A stretch of DNA of 64,000 bases from Amorphophallus konjac (lineage: Eukaryota; Streptophyta; Magnoliopsida; Alismatales; Araceae), in NCBI GenBank assembly GCA_022559845.1, contig JAHNEJ010001089.1, forward strand, positions 1-64,000, written 5' to 3'. This document shows positions 49,110 through 61,349 of the stretch, piece after piece (the stretch's first letter is position 1; each line of letters begins with the position of its first letter). Position numbers and translations under genes: made by a program. The notes beneath the pieces are model-generated. The model saw nothing but the letters and a program-made list of their open reading frames with translations, was not told the origin of the DNA and did not search any database.

Positions 49110-50830
49110 TTGAATCAATTCTTGGAGTTCATGCAAGGTAGAAGATCCCAAGTTCCACACTTAGTTGAACATATCCAAGAAATAGAGAGGGTGATCTATC
49201 AAGCACAAAATCCCATTCAAGAAATGGCTAATCAAGGTGAATTGCCCAAGCAGATGAAGGAATACTTCATTCTTCTAGCTATCAACCTTCCACATGTATC
49301 CATCTTCCGGAAGTGCCAGCAGCCCAATATGAGATCAAATCTAGCACGATCCAAATGCTCCCGTCATTCCATGGGCTTACAAATGAAGACCCATATAAGC
49401 ACTTAGATGAGTTCTTGGAGATATGTTCCACTGTAAAAATTCAGAATTTCACAGACGATGCCCTAAAGTTGACTCTATTCCCTTTCTCCTTGAAAGATAA
49501 AGCCAAATATTGGTTAGGGACCTTAGGAAGACCCATTCGGTCATGGGAGGAAATGCAAAAGGAATTTTTGAAAAAGTTCTATCCTATAGGTCGGACCAAT
49601 ACAATGAGAAGAGCCATCACGGGCTTTGTTCAAAACCCAGGGGAATTGATCCATGAGTCTTGGGAAAGAATGAAGGAGTTATTGAGAAAATGCCCACATC
49701 ATGGGCTATCAAAATGGCAGATTGTGCAGGCCTTTTATGAAGGATTGACTGAACCCTATAGGCAAATGGTTGATGCTTCATGTGGAGGTGCGTTTATGAG
49801 TAAAAGTGAAGAAGAAGCTTATGCTCTCTTTGAAATGTTGAGTGAGAACTCCATCAACCATGCCTCTCTTTCTTCATATGAAAAATCAGTGGGGCCATCT
49901 AGAAAAGCTGGGATGTATGAGGTAAAAGAAAAGGGAGAATTTGAGCCTAGATTAGATGTGAATGCCTTGGCCCAAAAATTAGAGAAAGTTGACCTGTTGA
50001 CCCAACAAGTGGGCGAGCTCATTAAATTGAATAAACAAACCTTCAATGCCCAATCACAACCATCTTTCTACTCTCGCCAAGGTCCAGTCCAAGAGGCATG
50101 TGTGCTTTGTGAAAGCCCAGCCCATCAAGTGGATGAATGCCCTGCGGCAGCCCAGTTACCACCTGCTATCCAGGAGCAAGTTTATGCAACCCAAGGATTG
50201 TCTAAGCCCAACAATGACCCATTTTCAAACACTTACAACCCGGGCTGGAGAAATCACCCAAACTTCTCTTGGAAGCCCCAACAAAACCAAAATTTTCAAC
50301 CCAAACCCCAACCTCAGGCCCATTTTCAAAATCAAACTTTCCATAGGGGCCAATTGTCACAACAGTCACCCAATCAACCTCAATTCCCTTATGGCCAACC
50401 ATCTTATGGCCAACCCTCATTTGCTCAGCCCGCATATGGGCAATCTTCACATCCTCCTCCAATTTACCAACCACCTATGCAACCTCCACCAATGGCCCAA
50501 AATGATGACAAAATCAATCAATTACAACAACTCATTTTGGCCCAAAACCAATCTTTCCAAACCCAAATGGCTGAAATGAAGGCCCAGATTGGCCAACTCT
50601 TGGAAACCAATGTAAGGAGAGATACGGGTCAACTTCCAAGTCAACCCATTCCCAACCCTAGAAATTATCCTCCTGGTTTTCAGCAGCCCCTTCCACTTGC
50701 CCCTCAAGGGCAATTCCAACAAGGCCCAAATCCTCCAAAGGGCCCACAATTTGAGAATGCTAAGGCCATTTCAGCCTTAAGAAGTGGTAAAATCTTATCA
50801 GACCCACACCAAATTGATGAATCCAATTGA
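49110..50830 (+). pseudogene. Element H gag
   Basis: Capsid/nucleocapsid protein. An ATG-started frame at 49110 (MNQFLEFMQ) gives the likely N-terminus; a frame break in 49241-49313 joins it to the main frame, open from 49241. Capsid core: F-H-G-L-T-N-E-D-P-Y-K-H-L-D-E-F, P-F-S-L-K-D-K-A-K-Y-W-L, F-L-K-K-F-Y-P, then the E-S-W-E-R-x-K-E-L-L segment. A knuckle C-V-L-C-E-S-P-A-H-Q-V-D-E-C is intact (about 50099-50140). The tail is Pro/Gln-rich. The frame ends at a TGA (50828-50830); pol is in the same frame. Confidence 0.9.
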
Positions 50831-53788
50831 GCCTCATCTAGTCAAACCCAAGAAGAAGAAGAACCCATTTCCACTCCTATAGTGGATAGTGAGGCAATCA
50901 ACAAAAAGAAAGGGAAGGCAAAGATAGATGAATCACCTGAAAGCTACAAACCTAAGATTCCCTTCCCTAATGCCTTGGACGCTAGGAAAGAAAAGAAAAA
51001 GAAGAACAATCAAGCTCTGAATGAAGAATTGATGAAATTGTTCAAACAAGTCCACATCAACATTCCCCTCTTAGATGCAATCCAACATGTACCTGCATAT
51101 GCTAAATTTCTCAAGGAAATGTGCACTCAAAAGAGGGAACCAAAGGTGAATCTGGAAAGAATTCTATTATCGGAGGATGTTAGTTCTGTCCTACTAAATC
51201 AACTCCCCCAGAAAATGAAAGATCCTGGCACCCCACTCATATCTTGTGTCATTGGGGGGGTCACCTTTGAAAATGCTCTGTTGGACTTAGGAGCAAGTGT
51301 CAATCTCTTCCCAACATCTGTGTACCAAAAGTTTGGTATGGGAGAACTCAAATCAACCCCTGTCATTCTCCAACTAGCTGATAGATCTGTTAAGACACCT
51401 AGGGGGTTGGTAGAAGATGTCCTTGTCAAGATAGACTCTTGCTATTTTCCAGTTGATTTTCTAATCCTTGACATGGAGTCTAAATCAGACTTAGCCCAAA
51501 GCCCAATTATATTGGGCCGTCCCTTCTTAGCCACAGCCAATGCCAACATCAATAGTAAGTCTGGGCTTATGGACATCTCTTTTGGAGATCAGAAGATGAC
51601 ACTAAATGTCTTCAAGGCGTCTAAACAAATAAGGCAGGAAGAAGATTGTTACATCATTGATGTGATTGATGAGATGGTAGAAAATGACCCTCCCTTGACC
51701 AGAATAGAAAACTTTGACAAAGCTGAAGACAAAGAGCCCATTTCAGAGGTCAATGCTCTTCATCAGTTTGAACATTTGTCTGATGTGAAACATGAACCTT
51801 CACTTCCCTCCATCCATGCCCCACCACACCTAGAATTGAAACCCCTACCCAATTCCCTGAAATATGCCTTCTTAGGGGATGAGAGGACTTTGCCTGTCAT
51901 AATAGCATCTGATCTGACACCCACTCAGAAGGACCAACTGATTGATGTCCTCAAAAGACATAAGGAAGCCATAGGTTGGTCTGTGGCCGATCTTAAGGGA
52001 ATATGTCCATCAGTATGCATGCATCACATTTATCTGGAAGACAATGCAAAGCCATCTAGGGAGATGCAAAGAAGGCTGAACCCTCACATGAAAGAAGTGG
52101 TTAAGAAAGAAGTAGTCAAATGGCTTGATGCAGGAATCATATACCCAATCTCTGACAGCCCATGGGTTAGTCCAACTCAAGTGGTACCTAAGAAAGCTGG
52201 GCTCACTGTGGTGAGCAATGACAAAGGAGAATTAGTACCCACTAGATTACCCACAGGGTGGAGGGTATGCATAGATTATAGGAAACTGAATGAGGCCACT
52301 AAGAAGGACCATTTTCCCCTACCATTCATTGACCAAATCTTGGAGAAATTAGCTGGCCAACAATATTTCTGTTTCCTGGATGGTTATTCAGGATATAACC
52401 AAGTGGCCATTTATCCAGAGGATCAAGAAAAGACCACATTCACATGTCCTTATGGGACATTTGCATTTAGGAGAATGCCCTTTGGGTTATGTAATGCTCC
52501 AGCCACTTTTCAGAGATGCATGATGGCCATTTTTTCAGATATGGTGGGGAACTTCTTAGAAATTTTTATGGATGATTTCTCAGTCTTTGGAGATTCTTTT
52601 GAAGTGTGCCTAGATAATTTGACAAAAATTTTGGAGAGGTGCATAGAAAAGAGGTTGATTCTAAGCTGGGAGAAGAGTCACTTCATGGTAAAAGAGGGCA
52701 TAGTGTTGGGCCACATAGTTTCTGAGCGGGGTATAGAGGTGGACAAGGCCAAAATTGACCTCATTTCTAATCTTCCTCCACCCACCTCAGTTAAGCAAAT
52801 TCGGTCTTTCCTTGGCCATGCCGGCTTCTATCGTCGGTTTATCCAAAATTTCTCTCAAATTGCCCGACCTTTAACCCTTCTCCTAGCCAAGGATGTCTCA
52901 TTTAGTCTTGATGAGCAATGTTTACAAGCATTCAATATTTTGAAGGAAGCTCTGACTAGAGCTCCAATCCTTCAACCACCTGATTGGTCCCTTCCCTTCG
53001 AAATCATGTGTGATGCTTCAGATTTTGCTATAGGAGCAGTCTTAGGGCAGAGGATTGACAAACGCCCTGTGGTGATTTATTATGCTAGTCGCACTATGGG
53101 TGATGCTCAACTGAATTACACCACCACTGAAAAAGAACTCTTGGCTGTGGTGTTCGCCCTTGAAAAATTCAGATCATATCTCTTAGGATCCAAGGTCATC
53201 ATCTACTCTGATCACTCAGCCTTGAGATACCTCATGTCCAAGAAAGAAGCCAAGCCCCGTTTGATTAGATGGATCTTACTCTTGCAAGAATTTGATATTG
53301 AAATTCGGGATAAAAAGGGGTCTGAGAATGTGGTGGCTGATCATCTCTCTAGAATTCTTGTGCAAGAAAAGGAGCCCATAAGAGACTTTTTTCCTGATGA
53401 ACAACTCTTATCCATTAGCCACATCCAACCCCCTTGGTATGCCAATATTGTCAATTATCTGACTGTTGGATTGACCCCTGAAGGTTGGTCTAAGAATGAG
53501 AAGGATAGATTCTATGCTCAGATAAGACACTATTTTTGGGAGGATCCAGAATTATTCCGTATCTGTGCGGATAATGTCATTCGAAGGTGTGTCCCTGAAA
53601 ATGAGTATCAAAGCATTCTCACCTTCTGCCACACTCTTGCTTGCGGAGGTCATTTTTCTGGAAAGAAAACTACTGCAAAAGTCCTCCAATGCGGTTTTTA
53701 TTGGCCCACTCTCTTTAAGGATGCCCATGCTTTTAGTCAATCTTGCCCAAAATGCAAACTATGGGGAATATTTCTCGAAGAGACATGA
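50831..53788 (+). pseudogene. Element H pol: protease, RT, RNase H, integrase N-terminus
   Basis: In frame with gag after the TGA at 50828. Lys-rich linker, then protease (L-L-D-L-G-A-S-V-N-L-F-P, about 51280; Athila proteases usually have D-L-G). RT: W-V-S-P-T-Q-V-V-P-K-K, C-I-D-Y-R-K-L-N, L-D-G-Y-S-G-Y-N-Q, M-P-F-G-L-C-N-A-P-A and catalytic F-M-D-D-F-S-V (about 52567). RNase H: C-D-A-S-D, T-E-K-E-L-L-A, Y-S-D-H-S-A-L-R-Y. Integrase zinc region: C-G-G-H-F-S ... S-C-P-K-C (to ~53755), where a one-base indel shifts the frame to an early stop at 53788. All RT catalytic residues are kept, so the gene broke recently. Confidence 0.93.
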
Positions 53789-54723
53789 TGCCCTTGAACC
53801 CCATTCTTGTGGTCGAAATTTTTGATGTATGGGGAATTGATTTCATGGGACCATTTCCACCATCTTATGGGCATGAGTATATTCTAGTGGCTGTTGACTA
53901 CGTTTCCAAATGGATTGAAGCTGTAGCAACTAGAACCAATGACCACAAGGTGGTCATGAAATTTGTGCAAAAAAACATTTTCTCTAGATTTGGATTCCCA
54001 AGGGCTATAATTAGTGATGGAGGTAGTCACTTCACTAACTATCAATTCAAGAGTTTGCTGAAAAAGTATGGGATCACTCACAAAGTGGCCACACCATATC
54101 ATCCCCAAACAAGTGGGCAGGTAGAAGTTTCAAATCGAGAAATCAAGAACATTTTGCAAAAGACTGTGAGGACTGATAGGAAAGACTAGGCTGAGAGATT
54201 GGATGATGCATTATGGGCCTACAGAACAGCATATAAGACCCCTATTGGGATGTCACCCTTCAGATTGATCTATGGAAAAGCCTGCCACCTCCCAGTGGAG
54301 CTGGAACACAAGGCTTATTGGGCAATCAAACAATTTAACCTGGATTTGACCCAAGCTGGATCACACAGGGCCTTGCAATTAAGTGAGTTAGAGGAGCTTC
54401 GTGAGGAATCCTATGAGAACTCCAAAATCTATAAGACCAAGATGAAAACTTTTCATGACAAACACATCTCCAGGAAAACATTTGAACCTAATCAAAAGGT
54501 CTGGTTGTTCAATTCTAGATTTAAACTTTTCCCTGGGAAGCTTAGATCTAGATGGGATGGGCCATACATTGTAGTTAATTCATTTCCCCATGGTGCTGTT
54601 GAGATCTGTGACCCCAAAAATGGCAACACTTTCAAAGTCAATGGCCAGAGACTCAAACCCTTCATTGAAGGAGTCTCAAATGAACTGATTGTGGAAGAAA
54701 TTGCATTAATTGAACCAAGTTGA
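53743..54723 (+). pseudogene. Element H integrase core and C-terminus
   Basis: Continues pol in a second frame. DDE core: [19 protein letters not shown] and [12 protein letters not shown], all catalytic residues present. A TAG at 54187-54189 replaces the expected Trp before A/E-R-L-D-D-A-L-W; the same frame resumes to 54723 with the conserved [11 protein letters not shown] and G-K-A-C-H-L-P-V-E segments and the C-terminal K-V-W-L-F / W-D-G-P-Y region. No chromodomain follows. Confidence 0.92.
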
Positions 54724-55458
54724 ATTCGCTGATGTCTGGCTGAAGACATTAAACTTAGCGCTCATTGGGAGGCAACCCAATGCTTTCTTACTTTCTTACT
54801 TTCTTTTAAATAATGATGATCTATTTTTTAGGAGCATGGAGCATGGAGCAAAATATCTCTTTCTACAGCAACATTTCATCTTGCTCAGGTTGTACTTTTC
54901 CCTCTCAAAACATTCACTCTATATTGTCCTAATTTTCTATTTTAAGCATGTCATTGCGGACAATGTCACTTAAGTTGGGGGGTAGCTTAAGCTTAAATTT
55001 TCATCAAAATGCTGTAATCTTTCATGATTCCCCTAACAAATGCTTTAGGGTCATTTTTCATGATAAGAAACATTGTCAAAATGATAAGGCTTAGAATATC
55101 CACTGGTGACAGCATTGAATTAATGGGTGAATTGAATTAGTTGGTTATGTTTTTAGCATCTTCCTCGGAATACACTCAGATTTTTTTTGATCTCACACAC
55201 GTCTACACACTAATCAAATTAGATCACATGCACAAAGAGATACAAAAAAATTATGAGTGTAACCTGGGGAAGTATCTAAATTACATGGATTGACGAAATT
55301 TATTCTTGACATTTATTGCTTGAACTCGTAATATTCTATAGTTCAAATCATAATGCTCAACATTCATGTCATGAAACGTGATTTTTGAACTCTTGTTAGT
55401 CCTAATTCTATAATTGTTTGCATTGCTAAGGGTCTAGCAATGAGCAAGTTGGGGGGTG
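54724..55458 (+). other. Element H 3' non-coding region and polypurine tracts
   Basis: 735 bp with no envelope-like frame. Two related purine tracts: TTAAGTTGGGGGGTAG near 54972-54987 and AAGTTGGGGGGTG at 55447-55458 next to the LTR. Two such tracts are a known habit of Athila-type elements. Confidence 0.75.
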
Positions 55459-57214
55459 TGATAACTTTATATTTTCACATATTATTTCTGTATACTTGGG
55501 AGAATATTCTAAATAAAATTACTTATTATGTGTGAAAATGATGATAGAAAGAGATTTTTGTTAAAATGTGAGTTCTCATGGAAAACATCTATTATTGAGA
55601 GTAATTGACTAATGTTTTATGTTAACAACATTATAAATATCTGTTGACACACATGCATTTTCTTTTAAATGGCAGGCTGTGGGTATTGTAACACAAGCAT
55701 GGTGGGTATGGCATCACGTAGATGGATATAAATAGTTGCATGAAGTGTTGGTAGTGTAACGTACATGAAATGTATAAAGTGCATGACAAGGCAAGATGGT
55801 TGCATGAAGTGGCAACGTGATGATGCGGTTGCATGAGACCTTTGGCTTAATTTGCATGCATGAAACAAATGAGGTGTTTTCGTGGGCTTCACGAAGGTGG
55901 CCAAGCACGAAAGGCCTCCTGGTGTGGCTATCTCCGCGTACATGGCAACAGTAAAAGTCGTAAGATGGGATGGTGCCAACGTGGATCGCTAAGCCATGAG
56001 CTGGAGCCTGGAATGCGGAGGGGATTAGGAGGTTGTTCACAATGGGTGTTTGCGTCTCCATAGTCACCGCGGGAATATCGGCAGTGGCTTGCAGTGGACT
56101 TCACACGGACGCTGACGATGAAGATAAAGCACCTGCATCCATAGAAGGCGGAGGGAATCTCCCCACCCATGCGAACGATCACCGCGCACGGAGCATGGAT
56201 AACAGGACGGAGGCGAGAACGGCGGAGGTGGTTCCGCGGAGCAGCTGGCGTCGCCCATACCCCTATAAAAGGGAGGCACAAGGAACGCAGCCAGGGGGTT
56301 CATGCTTTGCTTTTGTTTCTTTAGTTTCAGTTCTTGGTGTTTGGCCTTGGCAGCGTTTCTCTCCGGAGTTCATCGGCTAGAAGTGCAACGTCTGTCCGAC
56401 TCTTGCGAGGTTCACTTGCTGCCGCGGCGCAGCTAGTGGCATCCCCTGGGTGCTATCCGAAGCAACCAGTTGAGCTTCCTCCGCAGGCTTCTTCTACAGC
56501 TGCATATGATCGTGGTGTCCACGACGTGAAGACAGGAAGTGAAGCTGCAGGCTTCTTCTTCTGTTGCCGCGCTGAGAAGATGGGAAGAGAGGCGGCGAGC
56601 GTTCTCTGCCATTGCTGAGCCCTTCCTTGTTGCAACTGTGCACCGGTGACAACGTGCCAGAGAGAAGAGAAGGGGTGGACGGAGGCCCTCCCATGCTGCA
56701 CATTCTCTATTTGTGTTTACTGTTAATTTGATATCACCCGTTTCAGTATTCATTTATCGATTGTAGCATTTTCTTCATAGTTTAAAGTATTTAGTCCACT
56801 AAGTGTAGTTGTCTTAGATTTGTTGATTACGCTGCAAATACATTCCTCCTTTGATATTAATTTAAAGAGAGTGTTTTATTTTTATTCATCTTCTTTATCT
56901 ATCTCTCTTTCCTCTCCTCCAATTGTGGTGTCTTTCTTTTGTTGTCATCTTTGCGATTAGTTAAGTTGATTGGTGTCTTAATTCCTTAAAGAACATTCAC
57001 TTAGGTTAGTTAATTTTAATTCATCGATTTTCATTTGTGCATCCATTTGTCATGAATTGTTAATTATAAGATTCAAGATTTTCTATCTCAAAATCTAAAC
57101 TTCTCTGTGGATTCGACTCGGTCTCATCGCTTAACTATTTCCTTTTAATTAATTTGTGGGCCGATAATTAAATTTGGTAGTGGATGTATTAACGGCATGC
57201 GTTTTGAACTATCA
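55459..57214 (+). mobile_element. Element H 3' LTR (1756 bp)
   Basis: 55459-56363 matches the 5' LTR almost exactly (905 bp in each). 56364-57214 is related to 47041-47957 only at low identity, with the last ~350 bp recognisable (GGATTCGACTCGGTCTCA, ATTAATTTGTGGGCC, GTAGTGGATGTATTAACG). Ends TTGAACTATCA. Confidence 0.93.
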
Positions 57215-57271
57215 ACTAGCCGACTATCCACGTTCCCGATCATTTCCGCTGCATAATCTCTGGGCGTGACA
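57215..57271 (+). mobile_element. Element D 3' LTR, piece 3
   Basis: ACTAGCCGACTATCCACG through GGGCGTGACA, matching 18069-18125, the last 57 bp of the LTR. Starts with H's right ACTAG duplication and ends at D's right CTTCA. Confidence 0.93.
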
Positions 57272-59301
57272 CTTCAGATGACAGTCTGGATATGACCGTT
57301 TTATGCCAAGAGTCCCTGCAGGTAGCGGTCTAGAGTGGACCACCACCTGAGGTGATGGTCTGAGGAAGACTGCCATCTAGTTTCCGCATTGACCAAGTTA
57401 TAGTTGTGTTGTTTCTACCCGGTGAGTCGATTCGTAGTAGCGGTCTCGAGACTGACCGCCTGTGAAGGTGGCGGTCAGCCTAGGACCGCAACTAGGAGGA
57501 GTCATCGCGAGTGTTTCCGAGGGAGAAAAGAAGAAGGCGGTCATGCCTTGACCGCCTCCTTCAAGGGGCGGTCCTCTGGTGACCGCCTCCTCCTAGTGTA
57601 TCCCTTGAAGTGGCGGTTCTGGGCAGACCGCCGCCTGGTAGCCCCATCAAGTAACAGCCATGTAATGACCGCTTCCTTCTCTGGGTGTCCCATTCGTGTT
57701 GTTTTGGTCCCCGGTTGATCCTGCCTCAACCCCCCTTTGGTAGCCTTTGGTGCCGAGGTCCTGTCAAGCCTGGATGGGTGGTGTGGACTGCCCAGTTGTG
57801 TGGCCTTGGTGTCTAGACAGTCATTCTTGTGTCAGGTTACTCGTATCGACTGTCCCGGCGAGAGCCAAGTGATTGCGGAGGGTGTTCCCGCATGAGGGTT
57901 GTGATCGCTGCTTGGTGTTTCTGTAGGAGTCATGGACCGTGGGCTTGTGGTTCTGTCCTATGCTTTGGTTAGTCTTCTATGGACCGGAGGTCATGGTTTG
58001 GCTGTCCGGTTGGTGGTCCTTGGTTCTCGTGCTTGTGAGCCGTCTCGTGGTGGTCTTGTTGGGCCGGTGGTACACCAGTAGTTTCCGTAGTTGCGGTGTG
58101 TTCTTGGTGACTCTACCCACTAGACATAGCTGACCTGGGCAGGTTGTGTGCTGACCCACCTGGGAGTGGTGGAGGCTTGTCCCGTGTATTGGTTTTTAAT
58201 CTAGTTACCTGAGGGCCCCTTACCTTTGCAGTCTGAGTCCGATTGGGGGGAAAACCAACTAGAGGACCTGACCTAGAGCAGATGGTCAGTGTGTGCACAA
58301 TTAGTTGGGAGCAGTGGACACGTGCTGACGAGCGTGACCGCGGCTAGTCCTTGTTCTGTGGTATTGTGTACCGTATCTCGGTTCCCGCCTGAGGGCGAGT
58401 TGGGAGACTCTTGAGGCTGCGGTGTAAGTTGTTGGAGGACGCTTCCGGTCTCGTTGTTGGTGGGGTAGTGCTCCTGTCACCTGAGAGGTTTTAGCATAGG
58501 TTCCTTTCGGCGTGGTTCCATTCTAGTGGTTCGGTCTGTTCCACCTTGCGTGGTCTTCCGGCCGTTGGGCTGGGGTTGCCCCATGTGTATGGGGGGGGCA
58601 TGGTTCTTCCGCTGGTTCTAGTTCGGGATCGAGAGATTCTCCCAAGGATGTCAGTTCAATGTGTGGCCGTGTGGCCTTGTCCGTGGTTCCGTCAGTTAGG
58701 ACGGACTGTCTGACCATGGGGTCAGGTTTGCGTAGAGGGCCGGCGTGTGTATGTTTCTCCTGGTTGACCATCTTTTGGTTTTGGTCACCGTCGTCGTGTC
58801 GTGTCGACATTCTTACTCTGCTGCTTCTATTGTTGTTGTTCTTACTGCTTTCCTTTACTGTCGTTATTTCTGTTGCTGCACTTCTGTTACTGCTTTCGTT
58901 GTGGTGGGGACTTGCGGGACCCCTACTGAGCCAATGAGATGAGGCTCACCCCTACTTTTCAGGTGCGGCGTTATCCTCAGAGTGGAGCGTTCCTGTCGGA
59001 AGTTCGTAGTTGGAAGCTCACCAGGTTGCCCGGGGGTGTGTCCCGAGACAATGTATGTTTCTTTTCCCTGACTGTACTTGTGGACTGGACTCTATAGTTA
59101 TTTAATTTTTATAAAATATAATTTTATTTCTGTCAGAACTGTAGATTAATTATGTAGATTTACTTACCTGCTATTGTTTAGAATTTCAATGCATGACCAC
59201 ACCAACCCTTTAACCCTTCCGAGCCTTCTAGCTCGTGGGTGGCGAGTCAGGATTCGAATGGTATCAGATTATTCTCGGTATCCGGATCTTGCATCGTTAC
59301 A
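57272..59301 (+). mobile_element. Element C 3' LTR, right part
   Basis: Resumes C's LTR with CTTCAGATGACAGTCTGG (compare 9249 onward) to GCATCGTTACA. Inverted pairs at 57290-57680 are less decayed than in the 5' LTR. Acceptor-like CCTACTTTTCAG ends at 58962. Confidence 0.93.
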
Positions 59302-59732
59302 ATATGGGTCTGTACATCAATGAGTTGTGATGTATTTTGTAAAGTGATGATGAATTAGTCATTCATTTTCTCCTCCATTCGGACGAAGGAATACACATAA
59401 GTGTTGTCTATTCATATAATTTTTTTTCCGTGATTCATTCCACAGAAGAATCTTTATTTCAGATGAAATAGTGTGAATATGATTATAAAATGAATTATTT
59501 AAAGTGATAGAATATGACTACCATAGTCCTTTCCTATTATGCTTATTGGGTTAAAGAATAAAGTTTTCTAATAGAAGATGGAGCATATAGTTTATATTGG
59601 GTGGTTCAGCTCAATCATATTCCTATTTTTTCAAAATTATGCACATAAAGAAAAATCTTTTCTTTAACACTGGCCTAAATTCAAAATCACTTTATTTTTG
59701 ATATATGTATATATGTATATTAACATAGTGGG
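59302..59732. other. AT-rich flank, possible Copia 3' end
   Basis: No gene or domain seen. It precedes a Copia-type polypurine tract, so it may be the 3' end of a decayed Copia internal region. Confidence 0.4.
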
Positions 59733-60183
59733 CCAAGTGGGAGAATGTTGACTGGTCTTTGACAAGTGGGTGGCCCACGTGTTGGATAAGATGAGTGGGG
59801 GATGTTTAGCAACGCATGTCCTTCACATCCCCAAAACCTCCTCTTCAGTGGGAGCCACCTCTAGAGTCCTACCTGTCTGGGTGTTTAGTTGTGTGCTATA
59901 TTTGCCCAACAACGAGAATCATCTATATAAAAGAGGTAGAATTTATCACACTCAAATATAGTTAAGTTATACTTCATATCACCAAGATGTCTTTTGAAGC
60001 ATCGACTCTATTCTTGTTTAAAAATTCAAGATTAACCGTGGTTAATAGGCAGTAGTATTGGGATTGGTGACCTCTCAGAAAGCCCCCATTCTGAAACCGA
60101 TCATTATTAGAAAGGGACAAAAATCGTTTACCGGTAGGCCAAAGCGGATAATATCTTGACGATATAGAGTACATGACGTTACA
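59733..60183 (+). mobile_element. Copia-type LTR with polypurine tract, copy 1
   Basis: GGGCCAAGTGGGAGAA (to 59746) is a typical Copia polypurine tract; the LTR runs TGTTGACTGG (59747) to GACGTTACA (60183), ~437 bp. TATATAAAAG at 59925-59934. A weak primer-site-like TAGTGTCAGAGA follows at 60189-60200. Confidence 0.55.
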
Positions 60184-60326
60184 TAATATAGTGTCAGAGA
60201 CGTACCACAACTAGAAGTGTGAGAAATAAGTGTCATGTAAGACAAAGCGCTATGCTATGGAACCTATTTCTTGAACCCTTAATGAGACATGGTGGTGCAT
60301 AGTTAGAGTCACCTCTTGAAGCAATA

Positions 60327-60662
60327 GGGGTCACCTCTAGAGTCTTACATATCTGGGTGTTTGATTGTGTGTTATATGTGCCCAGCGATGCAGATGTCGC
60401 TTGTATAAGAGGGATATATTATAACACCATCAAATATAGATAAGTTCTACTCTATATCACCGAGACATCTTTTAAAGTATCATCTCAGTTCTTGTAAAGA
60501 ACTCCATGATTAATCGCGTTTAATGGGGAGTCGTATTGAGATAGGTGATCTCTTAGGAAGTCCCCATTCTAGAGTCAATCACTTTTAGAAATAGATAAAA
60601 ACCGTGAGATCGACATGTCAAAACGGATAATATCGCGATAATATAAAGTACGGAATATTACA
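60327..60662 (+). mobile_element. Copia-type LTR, truncated copy 2
   Basis: Aligns along its length with about 59849-60183 (both ~335 bp): GTCACCTCTAGAGTC, CTGGGTGTTTGATTGTG, TATCACCGAGA, AAAACGGATAATATC. It lacks the first ~100 bp of the LTR. Diverged by many substitutions, so old. Confidence 0.6.
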
Positions 60663-61273
60663 CGTGCAGAATTTGAAACAATATAATAACTGGCGGACAA
60701 GAGATTGGCAGCACTAGAGCCACTCATTTTATATGCCTCTCTCTCTCTCTCTGTTACTTTTTCAAAAGGGAAACCTCCAAATTAATATTTAATTAGTGGG
60801 AAAGATGTTGCGCACCGTCCCAACAGACGAAGGCCAACATAAAAGAAGTGCTGCACCGTCGAGGCAGTCGATTCATAATCCAAGGGTGTCCAATAAAGAT
60901 GGATTGATAATGGAAGATTAAAAATAAATTAATGACAAAGATCAAGGAATAAAAGGGATGTACGAGAGAATAAATGGGGTATCGGGAAGATGTGCGCTTG
61001 TCAATCAAGGTGCGTCAGGCCTCTTGTCATGAGGTGGAATTGTGTGATGCACGGAGAGGGGGGAATACTTCGTCAAAGATGGATGGAGGTGCAAGTTCTA
61101 TAGAGGTTGAAGGTCATTTCTCATTTGGCACAAGAAACTTTACAGAGAAAACTGTCCCAAAACCAAATACAACTTCCCCTCCTCCTCCTCCTCCTCCTCC
61201 TCCTTCTCACGCCAAAGGAAATAATGAAAAGATGATAAAAAGAAGGTTCCACGTCTCTCGTAACTGTGGAGGG

Positions 61274-61349
<76 letters not shown>

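Larger units (their letters stand above)
46136..57214 (+). mobile_element. Element H: Athila-like Gypsy, nearly complete
   Basis: 11,079 bp, TGATAAC...ACTATCA, with a perfect ACTAG duplication (46131-46135, 57215-57219). 5' LTR 46136-47957, tRNA-Asp primer site, structured leader, gag-pol, two polypurine tracts, 3' LTR 55459-57214. The protease D-L-G-A-S form, the primer site and the Gag type point to Athila; no envelope-like gene is present (735 bp from pol to LTR). Damage is light: one TGA between gag and pol, frame breaks near 49.25 and 53.75 kb, one TAG in integrase. Confidence 0.93.

Noticed and set aside
54724..55458. Possible envelope-like gene of the Athila element
   Set aside because: Only 735 bp between pol and the LTR, with no long frame or membrane-type segment.
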